64,000 nucleotides of DNA from Hirundichthys speculiger (taxonomy: Eukaryota; Chordata; Actinopteri; Beloniformes; Exocoetidae), in the NCBI GenBank assembly GCA_018398805.1, contig JAGFBZ010000001.1:1-64000 (forward strand), written 5' to 3'. The position numbers and the translations under genes were made by a program. The notes below the pieces were generated by a model that had not been told where the DNA came from, made no database searches, and saw nothing but the letters and a program-made list of their open reading frames with translations. Positions 37,701 to 48,332 of the stretch are shown here, one piece after another; the first letter of the stretch is position 1; every line of letters begins with the position of its first letter.

Positions 37701-40700
37701 GAACTAATGGAATATTGACGTTAAGTCATGTTTACAGGTCTCAGTTGGTGTGGGTCTCCACCTTTGACCATCGCTGGTCTGGAGTTCAGGTCCAGTCACT
37801 GATCCACATGAAACCTTCTCCGTGTCTCCGTTTATCTTCGTGCAGATGGTGAGCTGTTCACCGCCACGTTCACCGACTTCTTTGGAGCCGCCCCACAGAT
37901 TTCTCGGTACTTCAGCAAAGACGGCCGCCCGGACGTCTCGCTGGAGTCCTCCAACTGCTGAAGGGTGAGTGAACGAGGCATCCGTTCATGACGACAGACG
38001 GATGTCGTGACACTGAAATGATCACGAAGCGTGACAGCAAAGTGTTGAGATGAGTCACGGTGAAAATAGAGCAAGCAAAGAGGAGTCAAAGAAAAAAGAA
38101 AGACAGACTGGTGATAGAGATCAGGATTAAAGGGTCGACAGACCAACATGGACCCAGAGTCTCACAGAGGAGTCAAGATCTCCAGAAACCCCCTAAATAA
38201 CATGAACTTCCCCAGAAGGTCAAACGACCAGAGAGCTGCTTGGTGGTGGAGCTTTGTTTCCTTTTAGAGTTGGTGTTGAACACAGAGGGACCTGCCAGGA
38301 GCGTCACCAGTTTGAAAAACCCTGATGGGAACTACTGGACCTCAACCATAGAGGTTCATGAGGGCCAAAGTGCTGGAGCAGCTCACCAGAGCTGAGAAGT
38401 GACTCAGTCAGCACAACTTAAGCTGGAACAGAGTTGCTTTGTTTTGCTTTTCCTTAGAAATCCACATTACTGATGTTAAAAGCCATAAAAACCTCTCAGA
38501 TAAACACTCAGCAAGAATTGGTGGCGTGTAACACGCATTAAAAAAAGCAAACCGCTGTGAAGTTTCAGAAAGCTGCAACACTTCCAGCTTCTGTCTTCTG
38601 ACTCATTTCCTCTTTATGTCACGAAAACTGTGCAGTCCTCTTACACGTCTGAATATCATCTTATCAATCACTGATCAGACTCGGGGGATTTTTCATTGAC
38701 TAAAAGTGGCTTGAAATGTGAGAGCAGCTGCATCACCACCTGAACACATGCATCTCTGTGAGCTGGACACTTCAGCCTTTCATGTGCTCTCACATCTCTT
38801 TTCCCTGCAGTCAGACCAAATGTCACAACACCGCCATTTCCTTAATCTGTCATCACTTCCTGTATTTCAGACCCGACATTTGTGAGCTCATCTCTGGACC
38901 CGGCAGAGCGGAAACTTTACTTCTTCTTTACTGAGGTTGGGGAAGAGTTCAGCTTTGTGGAGAAACTGCAAATCAGCCGAGTGGCTCAAGTCTGCAAGGT
39001 GACGGAAGTCGGAGAGCTGATGCATAATGTGATGCAGAAAGAAAAGAGAAGTAAATTACGGTTTGTTCAACCCTGCGTTGCTTTCACAGGACGATGTTGG
39101 TGGAGAGAGAACGCTGCAAAAGAAGTGGACGTCCTTTGCTAAAGCCCCTCTGCTCTGTCAGCCCTCCAAACACATGCCCTTCAACATCCTGGAGGATGTG
39201 TTCAGCCTCCAGCCACCAGAGGGCAGCGACGGTGCAGACACGCTGTTCTACGGCGTCTTCAGCTCTCAGTGGTAAGAAAACACCGGAGCTGTCAGAAAAA
39301 CTAAACGCTTTCAGTCCAGGCTGTCAAACACATCGAACAAACCAGAGTCGTCCAAAAACATGAAAATCAGCTCACCTCTGGCCAGGAGACCAGGTCCTGT
39401 GACTAGGAGACCAGGTCCTGTGACCAGGAGACCAGGTCCTGTGGCCAGGAGACCAGGTCCTGTGACCAGGTGACCAGGTCCTGTGGCCAGGAGACCAGGT
39501 CCTGTGGCCAGGTGACCAGGTCCTGTGACCAGGAGACCAGGTCCTGTGGCCAGGTGACCAGGTCCTGTGGCCAGGTGACCAGGTCCTGTGACCAGGAGAC
39601 CAGGTCCTGTGACTAGGAGACCAGGTCCTGTGACTAGGAGACCAGGTCCTGTGGCCAGGAGACCAGGTCCTGTGGCCAGGAGACCAGGTCCTGTGGCCAG
39701 GTGACCAGGTCCTGTGACCAGGAGACCAGGTCCTGTGACCAGAGACCAGGTCCTGTGGCCAGGAGACCAGGTCCTGTGACTAGGAGACCAGGTCCTGTGA
39801 CTAGGAGACCAGGTCCTGTGACCAGGAGACCAGGTCCTGTGACTAGGAGACCAGGTCCTGTGACTAGGAGACCAGGTCCTGTGACCAGGAGACCAGGTCC
39901 TGTGACTAGGAGACCAGGTCCTGTGGCCAGGTGACCAGGTCCTGTGGCCAGGAGACCAGATTCTTTGGCTAGGAGACCAGGTCCTGTGGCCAGGAGACCA
40001 GATTCTTTGGCCAGGAGACCAGGTCCTGTGGCCAGGAGACCAGATTCTCTGGCCAGGAGACCAGGTCCTGTGACTAGGAGACCAGGTCCTGTGACTAGGA
40101 GACCAGGTCCTGTGGCCAGGTGACCAGGTCCTGTGGCCAGATGACCAGGTCCTGTGACCAGGAGACCCGATTCTCTGGCCGGGTGACCAGGTCCTGTGGC
40201 CAGGAGACCAGGTCCTGTGGCCAGGTGACCAGGTCCTGTGGCCAGGAGACCAGGTCCTGTGGCCAGGTGACCAGGTCCTGTGGCCAGGAGACCAGGTCCT
40301 GTGACCAGGAGACCAGGTCCTGTGACCAGGTGACCAGGTCCTGTGGCCAGGAGACCAGGTCCTGTGGCCATGTGACCAGGTTCTCTGGCCAGGAGACCAG
40401 GTCCTGTGGCCAGGAGACCAGATTCTTTGGCCAGGAGACCAGGTTCTCTGGCCAGGAGACCAGGTCCTGTGACTAGGAGACCAGGTCCTGTGACTAGGAG
40501 ACCAGGTCCTGTGGCCAGGAGACCAGGTCCTGTGGCCAGGAGACCAGGTCCTGTGCCCAGGAGATCAGGTCCTGTGGCCAGGAGACCAGGTCCTGTGGCC
40601 AGGTGACCAGGTCCTGTGACTAGGAGACCAGGTCCTGTGACCAGGTGACCAGGTCCTGTGGCCAGGTGACCAGGTCCTGTGGCCAGGAGACCAGGTCCTG

Positions 40701-43700
40701 TGCCCAGGAGATCAGGTCCTGTGGCCAGGAGACCAGGTCCTGTGGCCAGGTGACCAGGTCCTGTGACTAGGAGACCAGGTCCTGTGGCCAGGTGACCAGA
40801 GTAAGTGTAAGGACTATCTTTTGACTTAGTAATGGGACACCCCTTTTGAGTCTTCAGACTGTGGGGGGCGGTCTTACGCCAAAGCTACATCCAGTCTGTC
40901 AAGAAAATGACGATGACAAAGAAGGAGAAGAAGACGTAGAAGAAAAATGAAATAATATAAATATATATAACGAAGACAGTAAGATAGTTTCGTAACATTT
41001 ATATCCTTTATTAACTATGAAAATACGTACATTTATAGCTCGCCTTTTTTGGCGCCATCCTTTTCTAAGATGTCTTGGCGGAATGCCTTCTGGGTAGCCC
41101 TTACTTCCAAGGGTGGTGCCATAGAATCTCAATATTGAGGGCGATACAGCCCTCAAACTTGTCCCTCAACTTGACGTTCTAAGAATTGGGACAGCACTTG
41201 CCCTTAGCGGGAGTGCACATTTTTGAGACTGAGGGTTGAGATTGAGGGTTAAGAGAGGAATTGGAATTCACCCCAAACCTGTTCAATGAGGCCTGTAGAC
41301 TCTCGATGGAGCTTTTGGGTTTTTGTTTTTCTCCGAGCATTACACGGTCTGACCTTGGGGTAAATTTGATGAGTGATTGCTGACGTCTTTCCCTCTTGGC
41401 ATTGTGTCAGCACACTCCAAATTGATCCAGATCAATAAAGAGACACGGTGTATGTATTTCTAGAGGTCTACAGGATCGATGATCAGCAGCACCTGGCTGC
41501 AGTTTACCAGCTTCTATGTTATGGAAGCTGATTTATGACCAGAGTGTTCATTTTTGGTAAATAAATAATGAAACCGCAAATGACTTTCATCATTGTTTAT
41601 CTTGTTGGACAAGATGCTAATATGTATATAGTGGGTTCATATTGCAGCATTAAATTAAACTACCATTTGATTAATTGAGGACCTTACTAAATATTTCCCA
41701 GAGCATAATTTCTTGTGTAAAACCCCTGTATTCAGAGGAAATGCCGTCTAACCAAACCACACACACCATCCACTTACGAAACATAACCACACTGACCTAC
41801 ATGCAGCAGAGAGATCAGAGAAGTCTTACACAACTGTCATTTTATTCAAACCTATGGGGTGCCGAATGTAAAAACTTGATTACAGTTTTCAAACTGATAT
41901 ATTTTCAATATTTAGCTCATTTTCTTCACATTTAGCTCATTTTACACACATTTGAGACAAAAATTATTTAAAAATTTGGTTATATGTGAATGAAAATGAA
42001 ATGTTAAATCTAAATGTTAAATCTAAATCTAAATATTAAATTTAAATCTAAATATTAAATCTAAATCTAAATGTTAAATCTAAATCTAAATATTAAATTT
42101 AAATCTAAATATTAAATCTAAATCTAAATGTTAAATCTAAATCTAAATATTAAGTGTAAATCTAAATGTTAAATGTTAAATCTAGATTTAAGATTTAGAT
42201 TTAGTTTTAACTAGGGCTGGGCAGGTTAACGCGTTATTATCGCGTCAACGCATTAATTTATTAACGCCGACACTTATTTTATCGCGTGTTAACGCATGTT
42301 GCTCACATGCTTTTGTTTTGAAAAGTCTGTTACTGGCTACTGCGGAACCGGAAGCTGTTGGCAGGTAAACATATGAAAAAAACCTAGAACAGACATGAAG
42401 AACGATAAAATATCTGTTTACTTAACAGTTCGGGTAGCAACTCGGGTAGCATTATTAACAATTCTGTCTGAAAAAGAAAATTCTAGACTACAACAAAACT
42501 TTTGCGTCATTCCTCCATGTTCCATCAGATCTGCTCCATGTGTTCACTGTCGTGGCACAGATGTGTAATGACAACAGAAAGTTCAGTCCTCGATTATAAA
42601 ACAAATTCAGTCCTGTGGACCATTTTTTTCATTTCGTATTTTTGATCCAAGTCTAAAATTGAAATATTAAAAAAACCTAGGCATTTTTTCCTTTTCTTTT
42701 TTTTTGTTAGATTAAAAAACGAAAAACATATTAAAATGTCACTTTTTAATTTTTTTAATTTTTGATTGACAATTGAAAATGGAAAGAAAGAATGAATGAT
42801 ACACGGATTGGTAAAGTTACTGAACTTTAACATGGACATTTTCATTTAAAAATTCTCCCAGACGGAGGATTCAACAGAAACAAGGTTATTTGTAACAACT
42901 GCTAAGTTGAACTCCCCGTTAAAAGTTTCTGCTGTTACCTCAGAAATTACCTGTTTTAATGTTCTAATTGTGCTGAGACACAATCATTTTTTTGGATTTT
43001 GTTTGTTGACTTTTTAAATTTTTTTATAAAAATCAGGATGACATTAATGCCCTGGCAGTGGCAATAAGCTTTATTTTATTTTACATTTTTTAAGATGAGA
43101 TTTACACTAAATATGTGTTACTGACAAGTACTGATGTTAAAAGTGTTTGAACAACAAATGTTATAGCACTTTAGTTCATATGGCAGCAGAACATTCAAAT
43201 AAAAGTGGATTTTACACTACTTTTGAATTCATTATTTGATTTTGCGTATACAATGCGATTAATGGCGATCGTGAGAGCCATTTGTATTTTGTCAAATGTG
43301 TTTTTGGTAAAACCTCCCACCACTAGGGGGAGTAGTAATGATGCAGGCTATTGTGCACGGTACAAGCCTACTTAATCAAGGTGCAATCACGCACAGGTGG
43401 CTGAGGGAGGAAAAAGTTTTTTGACCGTGCTTACGTGTGTGATGGATAAATGGAATTTAGAAATATCAGACGAATATTGGGATCATTTATGCTTGATTTA
43501 CAAGTGACAAGTGGCAGTACCTGCGTGACGTTCCTGTAAGAAAATAAAACAATATTGGAACACTGGAATTCGTATGCACGCGTCTTAACTGAACAAAAGA
43601 CTCAGCCAGGTAGTGGCCTTTTTGATGCAGCAAATGGTCGCTACAGCGATTAATCAGGGAAATAATGCGATTAATCGCGATTAAAAATTTTAATCGTTGC

Positions 43701-46700
43701 CCAGCCCTAGTTTTAACATTTAGATTTAGATTTAACATTTAGATTTAATATTTAGATTTAACATTTAGATTTAATATTTAGATTTAACATTTAACATTTA
43801 GATTTAACATTTCATTTTCGTTCACATATAACCAAATTTTTAAATAATTTATGTCTCAAATGTGTCTAAAATGAGCTCAATGTGAAGAAAATGAGCTAAA
43901 TATTGAAAAACTGTAATCAAGTTTTTACATTCGGCACCCCATACAAACCAGCAAATAGACACTTCTGACTTCAACTCTGCTGTTTCTGTTGCTGTTGGTT
44001 AAATCAAGCCAAGTCGGCGTTGACAGTCCAGCATTTTCTTTAAAAAGAGCCTGTGTTTCAGGTCCTCCCAGCCAGAGTCTGCCGTCTGCATCTTCAAGCT
44101 GCAGGATATCAAAGCCGTGTTCGCTGGGAACTATAAAACCTTCAGCGCTCGGTGGACTCCGGTCCAGGGGCCACACTCCTTCCTGGGAAAGGTGAGGGAG
44201 TTCTTTCCAGGGATCACACTTTTTATGATCAAGTTGATCAGCGATGGTTTGTTGTCTGAACCAGTCTGAACCAGCATAACGTAGAATGAAACGGTGTCCC
44301 TCAGGGATTGATTCTGGGCCCACTTCAGTTCTCACCAACGCAGTTACAGATGCTTCTCCACCACGCTTAACGTCTGCTCTCCCCCCAGTGTGGACTAGAG
44401 ACTTCGCCGGATAATGATCTAATGAAGGTGAAGTCGACCTTCTTGACTGTTGACAGCGTGAAGCCAGATAGAGACCCGTCGGCCGGAACCGTTCTTTCTG
44501 GGCAGCGGTACAGCCGTTTGGCAGCGATGAGGACGCAGGCGGCCAACGGCAAACAGTACACGGTCCTGTTCCTCCTCACAGGTGTGGCGCTGCACATTCA
44601 GAGTACTGATCACACTGGAAGCAGGAAGTCAATGAGTTTGCTGAAGTGAAAGTTTGAAGTTCAGACGCAAACTTCAGAAGCCGCTTGTTGATTTTGTTTT
44701 TCTGCATTGAAACTTGTTTCTCATCTGACGTCCAGAGTCCGGGTTCCTCCACAAGGTGGTTTTGTTCGATCAGGGTCCTCGAGTCATTGAGGAAATTCAG
44801 GTCTCTGCACAACCTCAGCAGGCCAAAAGCATCGTCCTGTCCTCCTCCAAGGTAAACCTGCCAAACATCAGAGGTTTGTGCAAACAAATGAGGAATTGGA
44901 TTCTCAAGACTTACTAAAAAAATGTAAAAAAACAGGATAGATCAATATAATAAAACATAATAAAAGCTGACTTCTGCAACTTGACTTCCAAAGGAGGCAC
45001 CGGGAGAGTCCGGCTCACAGTTTGCTCTGGTCCTTTAGAGAGTTGTGTACGTGGGGACCTCTGACGGTGTTACGGCGGTACCTGTGGCCAGGTGTTCCAT
45101 CTACAGAAGCTGTGGCCAGTGTGTTCTGGCCAGAGATCCTCTTTGTGGATGGAGCCGTACCAAGAAGGCCTGCATGGATCTAGAGGATGACCACGAGGAC
45201 CTGTGAGTGAGAGTTTATTATCCAGACAGTCGGGTTTCGTCTCTGGAAGGTTGGAGCCAACTTTTAAGACCGTTGTTTGTCTAGTCATCAAAAGAAGACC
45301 GTTTTTCTGTTTGCTGGTTTCACTTCACACCAGCGGGAGAATTTCACTGCAGTTTTTCTTCTGTAATTTGCATGTTTGAGTGTCTTCTTGCTGACAGTTT
45401 ACAAGCTTGTGGTTTAATCTCCTGGACTCCTCAGTCAGAAACAAATCTGTCTTTGTCACAAGACAAAAACTAACTCAACTACAGCAGAACTTCCCAGCAA
45501 ACATCCCCCCGTCTGGGTCCCTGCGGGGCCACTCTGGGCCCTGGTACCAGTGAGAAATAACCGGGATTGATCCACCGAATCAGAACGTTGTCTGTGTTGT
45601 GAAGCGCTGATCTGACTTTTCCCCTCTTGTCTGAGAAACCGAGCAGCGTTGTCTGTCTGATCTGAGGAGCAGATGAGTTTACACCCGTCATTAACATTCA
45701 TTAAACTCCCTGTAAACCGTTTCGCTTGGATCCCATGTTTTGGGGTGAAGCTAACAGGCCTCTGGCAGTATCTTTGTGGTCCATCCCTCCAGACAGGACT
45801 GGTGGACCTGAGTCCAGTATGTTGGGAGGATCTTGGTTTGGTTTTAAACTGCTGTTGTGTTTTTTGGGATTTGTTTTCTTCTGTTTCTTGTGTTTCATGT
45901 GTTTCATGTGTGCCCTCCTGGCTTTGCTTCTTCCTAATTTACTTTGGACGCCAGTTTCTTTGTGTCTTGAGTTCTGTTTGACCTTCTTGGTCCCAACTCT
46001 GATCCGATCACTTTTCCTTTAGTCCTGTCAGTACATGTTGTCTCATCTTTCCTCTGCTCCCCGCCAGTTACTGGATCCTCTGTTCCTCCTTGCCACGGTA
46101 GCGCCTCCTGGTAACTCCTCCTGGTAGCTCCTCCTGGTACCGCCTCCTGCTAACTCCTCCTGGTAGCTCCTGATAGCTTCTCCTCGTAGTGCCTTCTGGT
46201 AGCTCCTCTTGCTAACTCCTCCTGGTAGCTCCTCCTGGTAGCGCCTCCTGCTAACCCCTCCTGGTAGCTCCTGATAGCTTCTCCTGGTAGTGCCTTCTGG
46301 TAGCTCCTCTTGCTAACTCCTCCTGGTAGCTCCTCCTGGTAGCGCCTGATAGCTTCTCCTAGTAGCGCCTTCTGGTAGCTCCTCTTGCTAACTCCTCCTG
46401 GTAGCTCCTCCTGGTAGCGCCTGATAGCTTCTCCTAGTAGCGCCTTCTGGTAGCTCCTCTTGCTAACTCCTCCTGGTAGCTCCTCTTGGTAGCGCCTCCT
46501 GCTAACCCCTCCTGGTAGCTCCTGATAGCTTCTCCTGGTAGTGCCTTCTGGTAGCTCCTCCTGCTAACTCCTCCTGGTAGCTTCTCCTGGTAGTGCCTCC
46601 TGCTAACTCCTCCAGCTAACGCCTCCTGGCAGCGCCTCCTGGTAGCTCCTCCTGTTTTACTAAATTACTGAGGCTGGATTATTTCTCCCTCAGAGTCACC

Positions 46701-48332
46701 TACTGCTAGGTGGTATGACCAAAAATTTATATCACGGTATTTTTCAAAATTATATCAGTTTCACGGTATATCACGGTATTTTTCTTTGAAGGCACAACTG
46801 GGTGTTAACCACATTTTCTAATCATTTAGAGAGGAATTGCTGCAGTGAATTGGCTTAGAATGACCTATTTTACTGTCACAAGGAGTGAATTTTGTAGAAC
46901 TATTGTAGCTTCTGACTGTTCCAAAAACAAGAAGTCTGTGGATATTCTCATTTATCCAGGTAAGTTCCATTCTCGCAACAATTGAATCATAGGCAACTGG
47001 ACTTAGATTTGTCTAGAAGACGTTTCGCCTCTTATCCAAGCGGCTTCATCAGTTCTCAACGCATCAGTCTGACTAGTCCGCACTAGTCAGACTGATGCGT
47101 TGAACAAATCTAAGTCCAGTTGCCTATGATTCAATTGTTGCGAGAACAAAAACAAGAAGAGTTTCCTTCACTTTATTGTCAGATATGGTGAATTAGTTAC
47201 GGCTAGTTACAACTGTACGAGGGGTTAGATTTTAAATTGGACTTCATTTGACAGTTTCATGGGCCGTTGTAATGACACTCAAATGACACTCATAAATGGA
47301 AGCTTCATCCATGTGCTCTGACTGACAGACTGTTGGTTTAACTTTTCAGGATTCAAAACCTGGACAATGAAGGTGTGAAGGACAAATGTCAGGGGGAGGA
47401 GAACAAGACCAGCGAGACCAAAGGTAACATCTTTCTCTGCAACCAAAACCAGCCTGTTCCAATATATGTCAGACAAACTGTTCAGCCGTTCTGTTCACAA
47501 CCTGCCTCTCCATTATTTTAACCGTTGTCTCTTCTGCCGTTCACTCATTTCTTTTGAATTATTCCTGCCTGCAGAAATCTTGGTTAATTTGGGCGAAGCA
47601 GTGAGGCTTCAGTGTGTGAAGCCATCCAACCCGGCTGTTCTCCGCTGGTCCTCCTCTCGGTACGAACGCCTGCCGGAGAAACTCTTCATCCACTCAGCCG
47701 ACGGCAGCCTCAGCTTCCTCGCCTCTTCAGACACCATTGAGACCTACTTTTGTAAAGCCGGGGAAGACGGGTATGAGGAAGAAGTTGTGAGCTACAAGAT
47801 CCGACAGAGAGCTTCTCCACGCACAACTGGGCCCAAGACAACCGGTGAAGAGGACTCGGTTCTGGACAAGATTTCTATGGACAGTACAAATGCAGAACCG
47901 ACGACCGAGGAAAGAAAATCAATATTGACGAAAGAAGAAGGTCCTGAACTGAAGAACAGCTTTACAGAAAAGCCAGAGAACCGTGTGACCGAAGCTAAAG
48001 GTGTCAGGTTCACCATAGAGAGTCACTCCAATAAAGGTGTTTCTGGATCGCAGGATGGCAAGAAACTGGACGTGACCTCAAACTCCTTCGAGAAACTCAG
48101 CGATGAGAAAAACTTCCACAGCGAGCTGGTTGTGGTTTCCTTCCTGCTGGCGGCCTGCATCCTGGTCCTGGCTCTCGGAGCGCTCCACATGTGGAGACAA
48201 AGGAAAACCGGCCTCAAAGGGGAGCGTCTGGTCGCTCCAGAAGACGGCAGCAAGACAAACACATCCATGGAGATCTGCTCTCTGAACGGTCGGCCATCGG
48301 AGGCCGATCCCGAGCTGAAGGTAGTGCAGTGA
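24743..48332 (+). CDS. Class-4-type transmembrane semaphorin, frameshifted in exon 6
   Basis: Axon-guidance/immune signalling ligand acting on plexins. Exons: 24743-24830, 35478-35638, 35716-35778, 35882-35977, 36071-36161, 37846-37964, 38871-38998, 39090-39271, 44062-44191, 44389-44581, 44736-44851, 45039-45202, 47350-47423, 47575-48332. Signal peptide, sema beta-propeller ([46 protein letters not shown]), PSI, one Ig domain, TM and ~55-residue tail: the class 4 architecture. Lengths sum to 2,363 nt, one short of a multiple of three, because exon 6 lacks a base. Sema4A is plausible since mammalian ADAM15 and SEMA4A share a chromosomal band, but the paralogue is not certain. Either a recent null allele or a sequencing/assembly error. 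Confidence 0.85.
25240..25620 (-). mobile_element. Tc1-like transposase remnant
   Basis: Minus strand reads [13 protein letters not shown] and, further on, a [11 protein letters not shown] SKPRPEPD stretch, in the order found in Tc1 transposases. Heavily decayed. Confidence 0.5.
25740..26218 (+). repeat. 27-bp minisatellite in semaphorin intron 1
   Basis: About 17 units of CAGCTGGTCCCAGACCTGCT plus CCGGTCT. Confidence 0.92.
26863..27672 (+). mobile_element. hAT (Charlie-like) element, dead transposase
   Basis: Ends carry GTGTCAAACACAAGGCCCGC and ...GTGGCCCTCAGTGAAAATGA then GTCTGACA. Interior reads [20 protein letters not shown], the modified BED-like finger of Charlie/GTF2IRD2-type transposases. 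A perfect 21-bp inverted repeat interrupts it at 27390-27439. Confidence 0.7.
27750..28446. mobile_element. Pogo/Tigger-like non-autonomous element
   Basis: Ends CAGTGATCCCTTGCCAATT and inverted CAGTGATCCCTTATTTTT with TA before the left end. Its right ~115 bases recur inverted at 35328-35445. Confidence 0.65.
28490..28745 (-). mobile_element. Tc1-like transposase remnant
   Basis: Minus strand: [20 protein letters not shown] and later KHGSGS-like [13 protein letters not shown]. Frameshifted. Confidence 0.5.
28746..30260. other. Semaphorin intron 1 stretch
   Basis: A scrap at 28970-29030 ([16 protein letters not shown]) resembles the GVPQGxxLGPLLF motif of LINE reverse transcriptase. Otherwise nothing recognised. 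Confidence 0.35.
30604..30912. mobile_element. Truncated inverted copy of the hAT at 16973
   Basis: Starts AGCCATTCCCAAACTTCAG and tracks the complement of 17352-17070. Stops where the next element begins. Confidence 0.7.
30915..31524. mobile_element. Partial hAT element related to 42212-43709
   Basis: Shares long blocks with the nested element (CCCAGACGGAGGATTCAACA; AACTCCCCGTTAAAAG) and ends ...GATTAATC... GTTGCCCACCCCTA. Left end missing. Confidence 0.75.
31716..31751 (+). repeat. G36 homopolymer
   Basis: Thirty-six consecutive G. Potential quadruplex; also a place where assembly length is unreliable. Confidence 0.9.
31752..32799. other. Intron stretch with one weak repeat scrap
   Basis: 32035-32140 (GGTCTTTATTGACTGAACAG ... 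GGAGTCGAACCTTCGACCGC) matches wording I know from a common fish repeat. Nothing else seen. Confidence 0.35.
32800..33345 (-). mobile_element. Tc1-like transposase remnant
   Basis: Minus strand near 32935-32870 reads [17 protein letters not shown], the Tc1 catalytic motif. End-like sequence GTGTAAAAGTTATTGCTCCC at ~33317. Confidence 0.6.
33360..34681 (+). mobile_element. L2/Maui-like LINE, 5'-truncated
   Basis: RT fragments: [11 protein letters not shown] (33566), [10 protein letters not shown] (catalytic YADD-equivalent, mutated to YADE), [31 protein letters not shown] and LHWLPV. The 3' end reads GTACAGCACCTTGAATTG ... GCAAATAAACTTGCCTTGCC, an L2-type tail. Frames are broken. An in-frame 39-bp repeat sits at 34118-34235. 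Confidence 0.82.
34118..34235 (+). repeat. 39-bp x3 repeat in L2-like ORF
   Basis: Three units, 13 codons each ([13 protein letters not shown]), kept in the LINE frame. Confidence 0.88.
34690..34855 (+). mobile_element. Tc1-like transposase remnant
   Basis: Plus strand reads [11 protein letters not shown] then [15 protein letters not shown]: the DE-containing and KHGxGxxMxWG blocks of a Tc1 transposase. Confidence 0.6.
34866..35327 (-). mobile_element. LINE C-terminal reverse-transcriptase fragment
   Basis: Minus-strand ORF 35269-34880 (129 codons) encodes [40 protein letters not shown] and [16 protein letters not shown], the end of a non-LTR RT. Runs into [17 protein letters not shown] upstream. 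Clade not resolved. Abuts the pogo-like scrap at 35328. Confidence 0.75.
35328..35445. mobile_element. Pogo-like element end beside semaphorin exon 2
   Basis: CAGTGATCCCTTATTTTTCA ... matches the complement of 28446-28340. Ends 32 bases before the exon 2 acceptor at 35477. Confidence 0.65.
35478..36161 (+). CDS. Semaphorin exons 2-5: sema domain blades 1-2
   Basis: Exons 35478-35638, 35716-35778, 35882-35977, 36071-36161 encode [46 protein letters not shown] and [13 protein letters not shown]. These are hallmark sema-domain strings. Exon 3 has two in-frame acceptors 15 nt apart (35701 and 35716). Confidence 0.87.
36548..37394. mobile_element. hAT-like element in semaphorin intron 5
   Basis: Ends TACCGTACTTTCCGGACTAT and inverted TACCGTATTTTCTGGACTAT, a common fish DNA-transposon terminus. 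A 30-bp inverted repeat lies inside (36784-36812 / 36827-36856). No TSD identified. Confidence 0.7.
37846..37964 (+). CDS. Semaphorin exon 6 with one-base deletion and premature TGA
   Basis: Frame entering at phase 1 reads [20 protein letters not shown], then [15 protein letters not shown] and TGA at 37959-37961. The next exon requires phase 1 ([11 protein letters not shown]), but this exon ends at phase 0. One missing base near 37957 explains both. Family members usually have a Trp-Leu after the Ser-Asn here. Truncation would remove most of the sema domain, PSI, Ig and TM. Confidence 0.8.
37965..38870. other. Semaphorin intron 6
   Basis: No repeat or exon recognised. Confidence 0.4.
38871..39271 (+). 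CDS. Semaphorin exons 7-8
   Basis: Exons 38871-38998 ([39 protein letters not shown]) and 39090-39271 ([34 protein letters not shown] split codon). Highly typical sema-domain core with intact cysteines. Exon 8 donor is followed almost at once by a 1.4-kb minisatellite. Confidence 0.88.
39381..40799 (+). repeat. 21-bp minisatellite, semaphorin intron 8
   Basis: About 67 units of GACCAGGTCCTGTGGCCAGG plus A, starting 110 bases after exon 8. Being 7 codons long it leaves ORFs on both strands (up to 245 codons); these are by-products. Confidence 0.93.
41853..43943. mobile_element. DNA transposon with long TIRs, host of a nested hAT
   Basis: Inverted ends beginning TATGGGGTGCCGAATGTAAA extend ~350 bases on the left and ~225 on the right, including mirror tracts of AAATCTAAATATT words. 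Flanked by CAAACC (41847-41852, 43944-43949); alternatively TA is the TSD. Interior replaced by the nested element, no transposase. Confidence 0.8.
42212..43709. mobile_element. Nested hAT element with perfect 8-bp TSD
   Basis: 1,498 bp, ends TAGGGCTGGGCA / TGCCCAGCCCTA, flanked by GTTTTAAC (42204-42211, 43710-43717). Sub-terminal TTAACGCGTTATTATCGCG and GATTAATCGCGATTAAA. Inserted inside 41853-43943, so it is younger than its host. Confidence 0.88.
44062..44851 (+). CDS. Semaphorin exons 9-11
   Basis: Exons 44062-44191, 44389-44581, 44736-44851 encode [20 protein letters not shown], a [20 protein letters not shown] stretch, YTVLFLLTG and [20 protein letters not shown]. All boundaries agree in phase (2,0,1,0). 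Confidence 0.88.
44200..44340 (+). mobile_element. LINE RT scrap in semaphorin intron 9
   Basis: 44290-44337 reads [15 protein letters not shown], the RT GVPQGxxLGPLLF motif. Nothing else of the element recognised. Confidence 0.5.
45039..45202 (+). CDS. Semaphorin exon 12: end of sema domain and PSI domain
   Basis: [20 protein letters not shown] then [20 protein letters not shown]: the PSI cysteine pattern (CxxCxxCxxxxxPxCGW). Acceptor ...tttag, donor CT|gtgagt phase 2. Confidence 0.88.
46098..46655 (+). repeat. 15-bp minisatellite, semaphorin intron 12
   Basis: Units of TAGCTCCTCCTGGTA with GCC and CTAAC variants, arranged in longer higher-order blocks. Confidence 0.9.
46703..46934. mobile_element. 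hAT-like fragment, split by a hairpin element
   Basis: TATCACGGTATTTTTC words resemble hAT termini. Continues after 47160 (AGTTTCCTTCACTTTATTGT). Confidence 0.45.
46935..47147. mobile_element. Double-hairpin element with 12-bp duplication
   Basis: 213 bp flanked by AAAAACAAGAAG (46923-46934, 47148-47159). Outer arms 46970-47012 / 47104-47146 are 43-bp inverted repeats; inner arms 47057-47077 / 47082-47102 form a 21-bp hairpin. Includes CGTTTCGCCTCTTATCCAAG, known from dispersed vertebrate repeats. Confidence 0.7.
47350..48332 (+). CDS. Semaphorin exons 13-14: Ig domain, stalk, TM and tail
   Basis: Exon 47350-47423 is an acidic linker. Exon 47575-48332 encodes a C2-type Ig domain ([16 protein letters not shown] ... 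ETYFCKAGE), a Ser/Thr/Glu-rich stalk, a TM helix ([20 protein letters not shown]) and a tail ending ELKVVQ before TGA at 48330-48332. TM rather than GPI argues against Sema7A. Confidence 0.9.

Noticed and set aside
39634..40606. Long ORFs (up to 245 codons) on both strands
   Set aside because: By-products of a 21-bp tandem repeat; no splice or start context.
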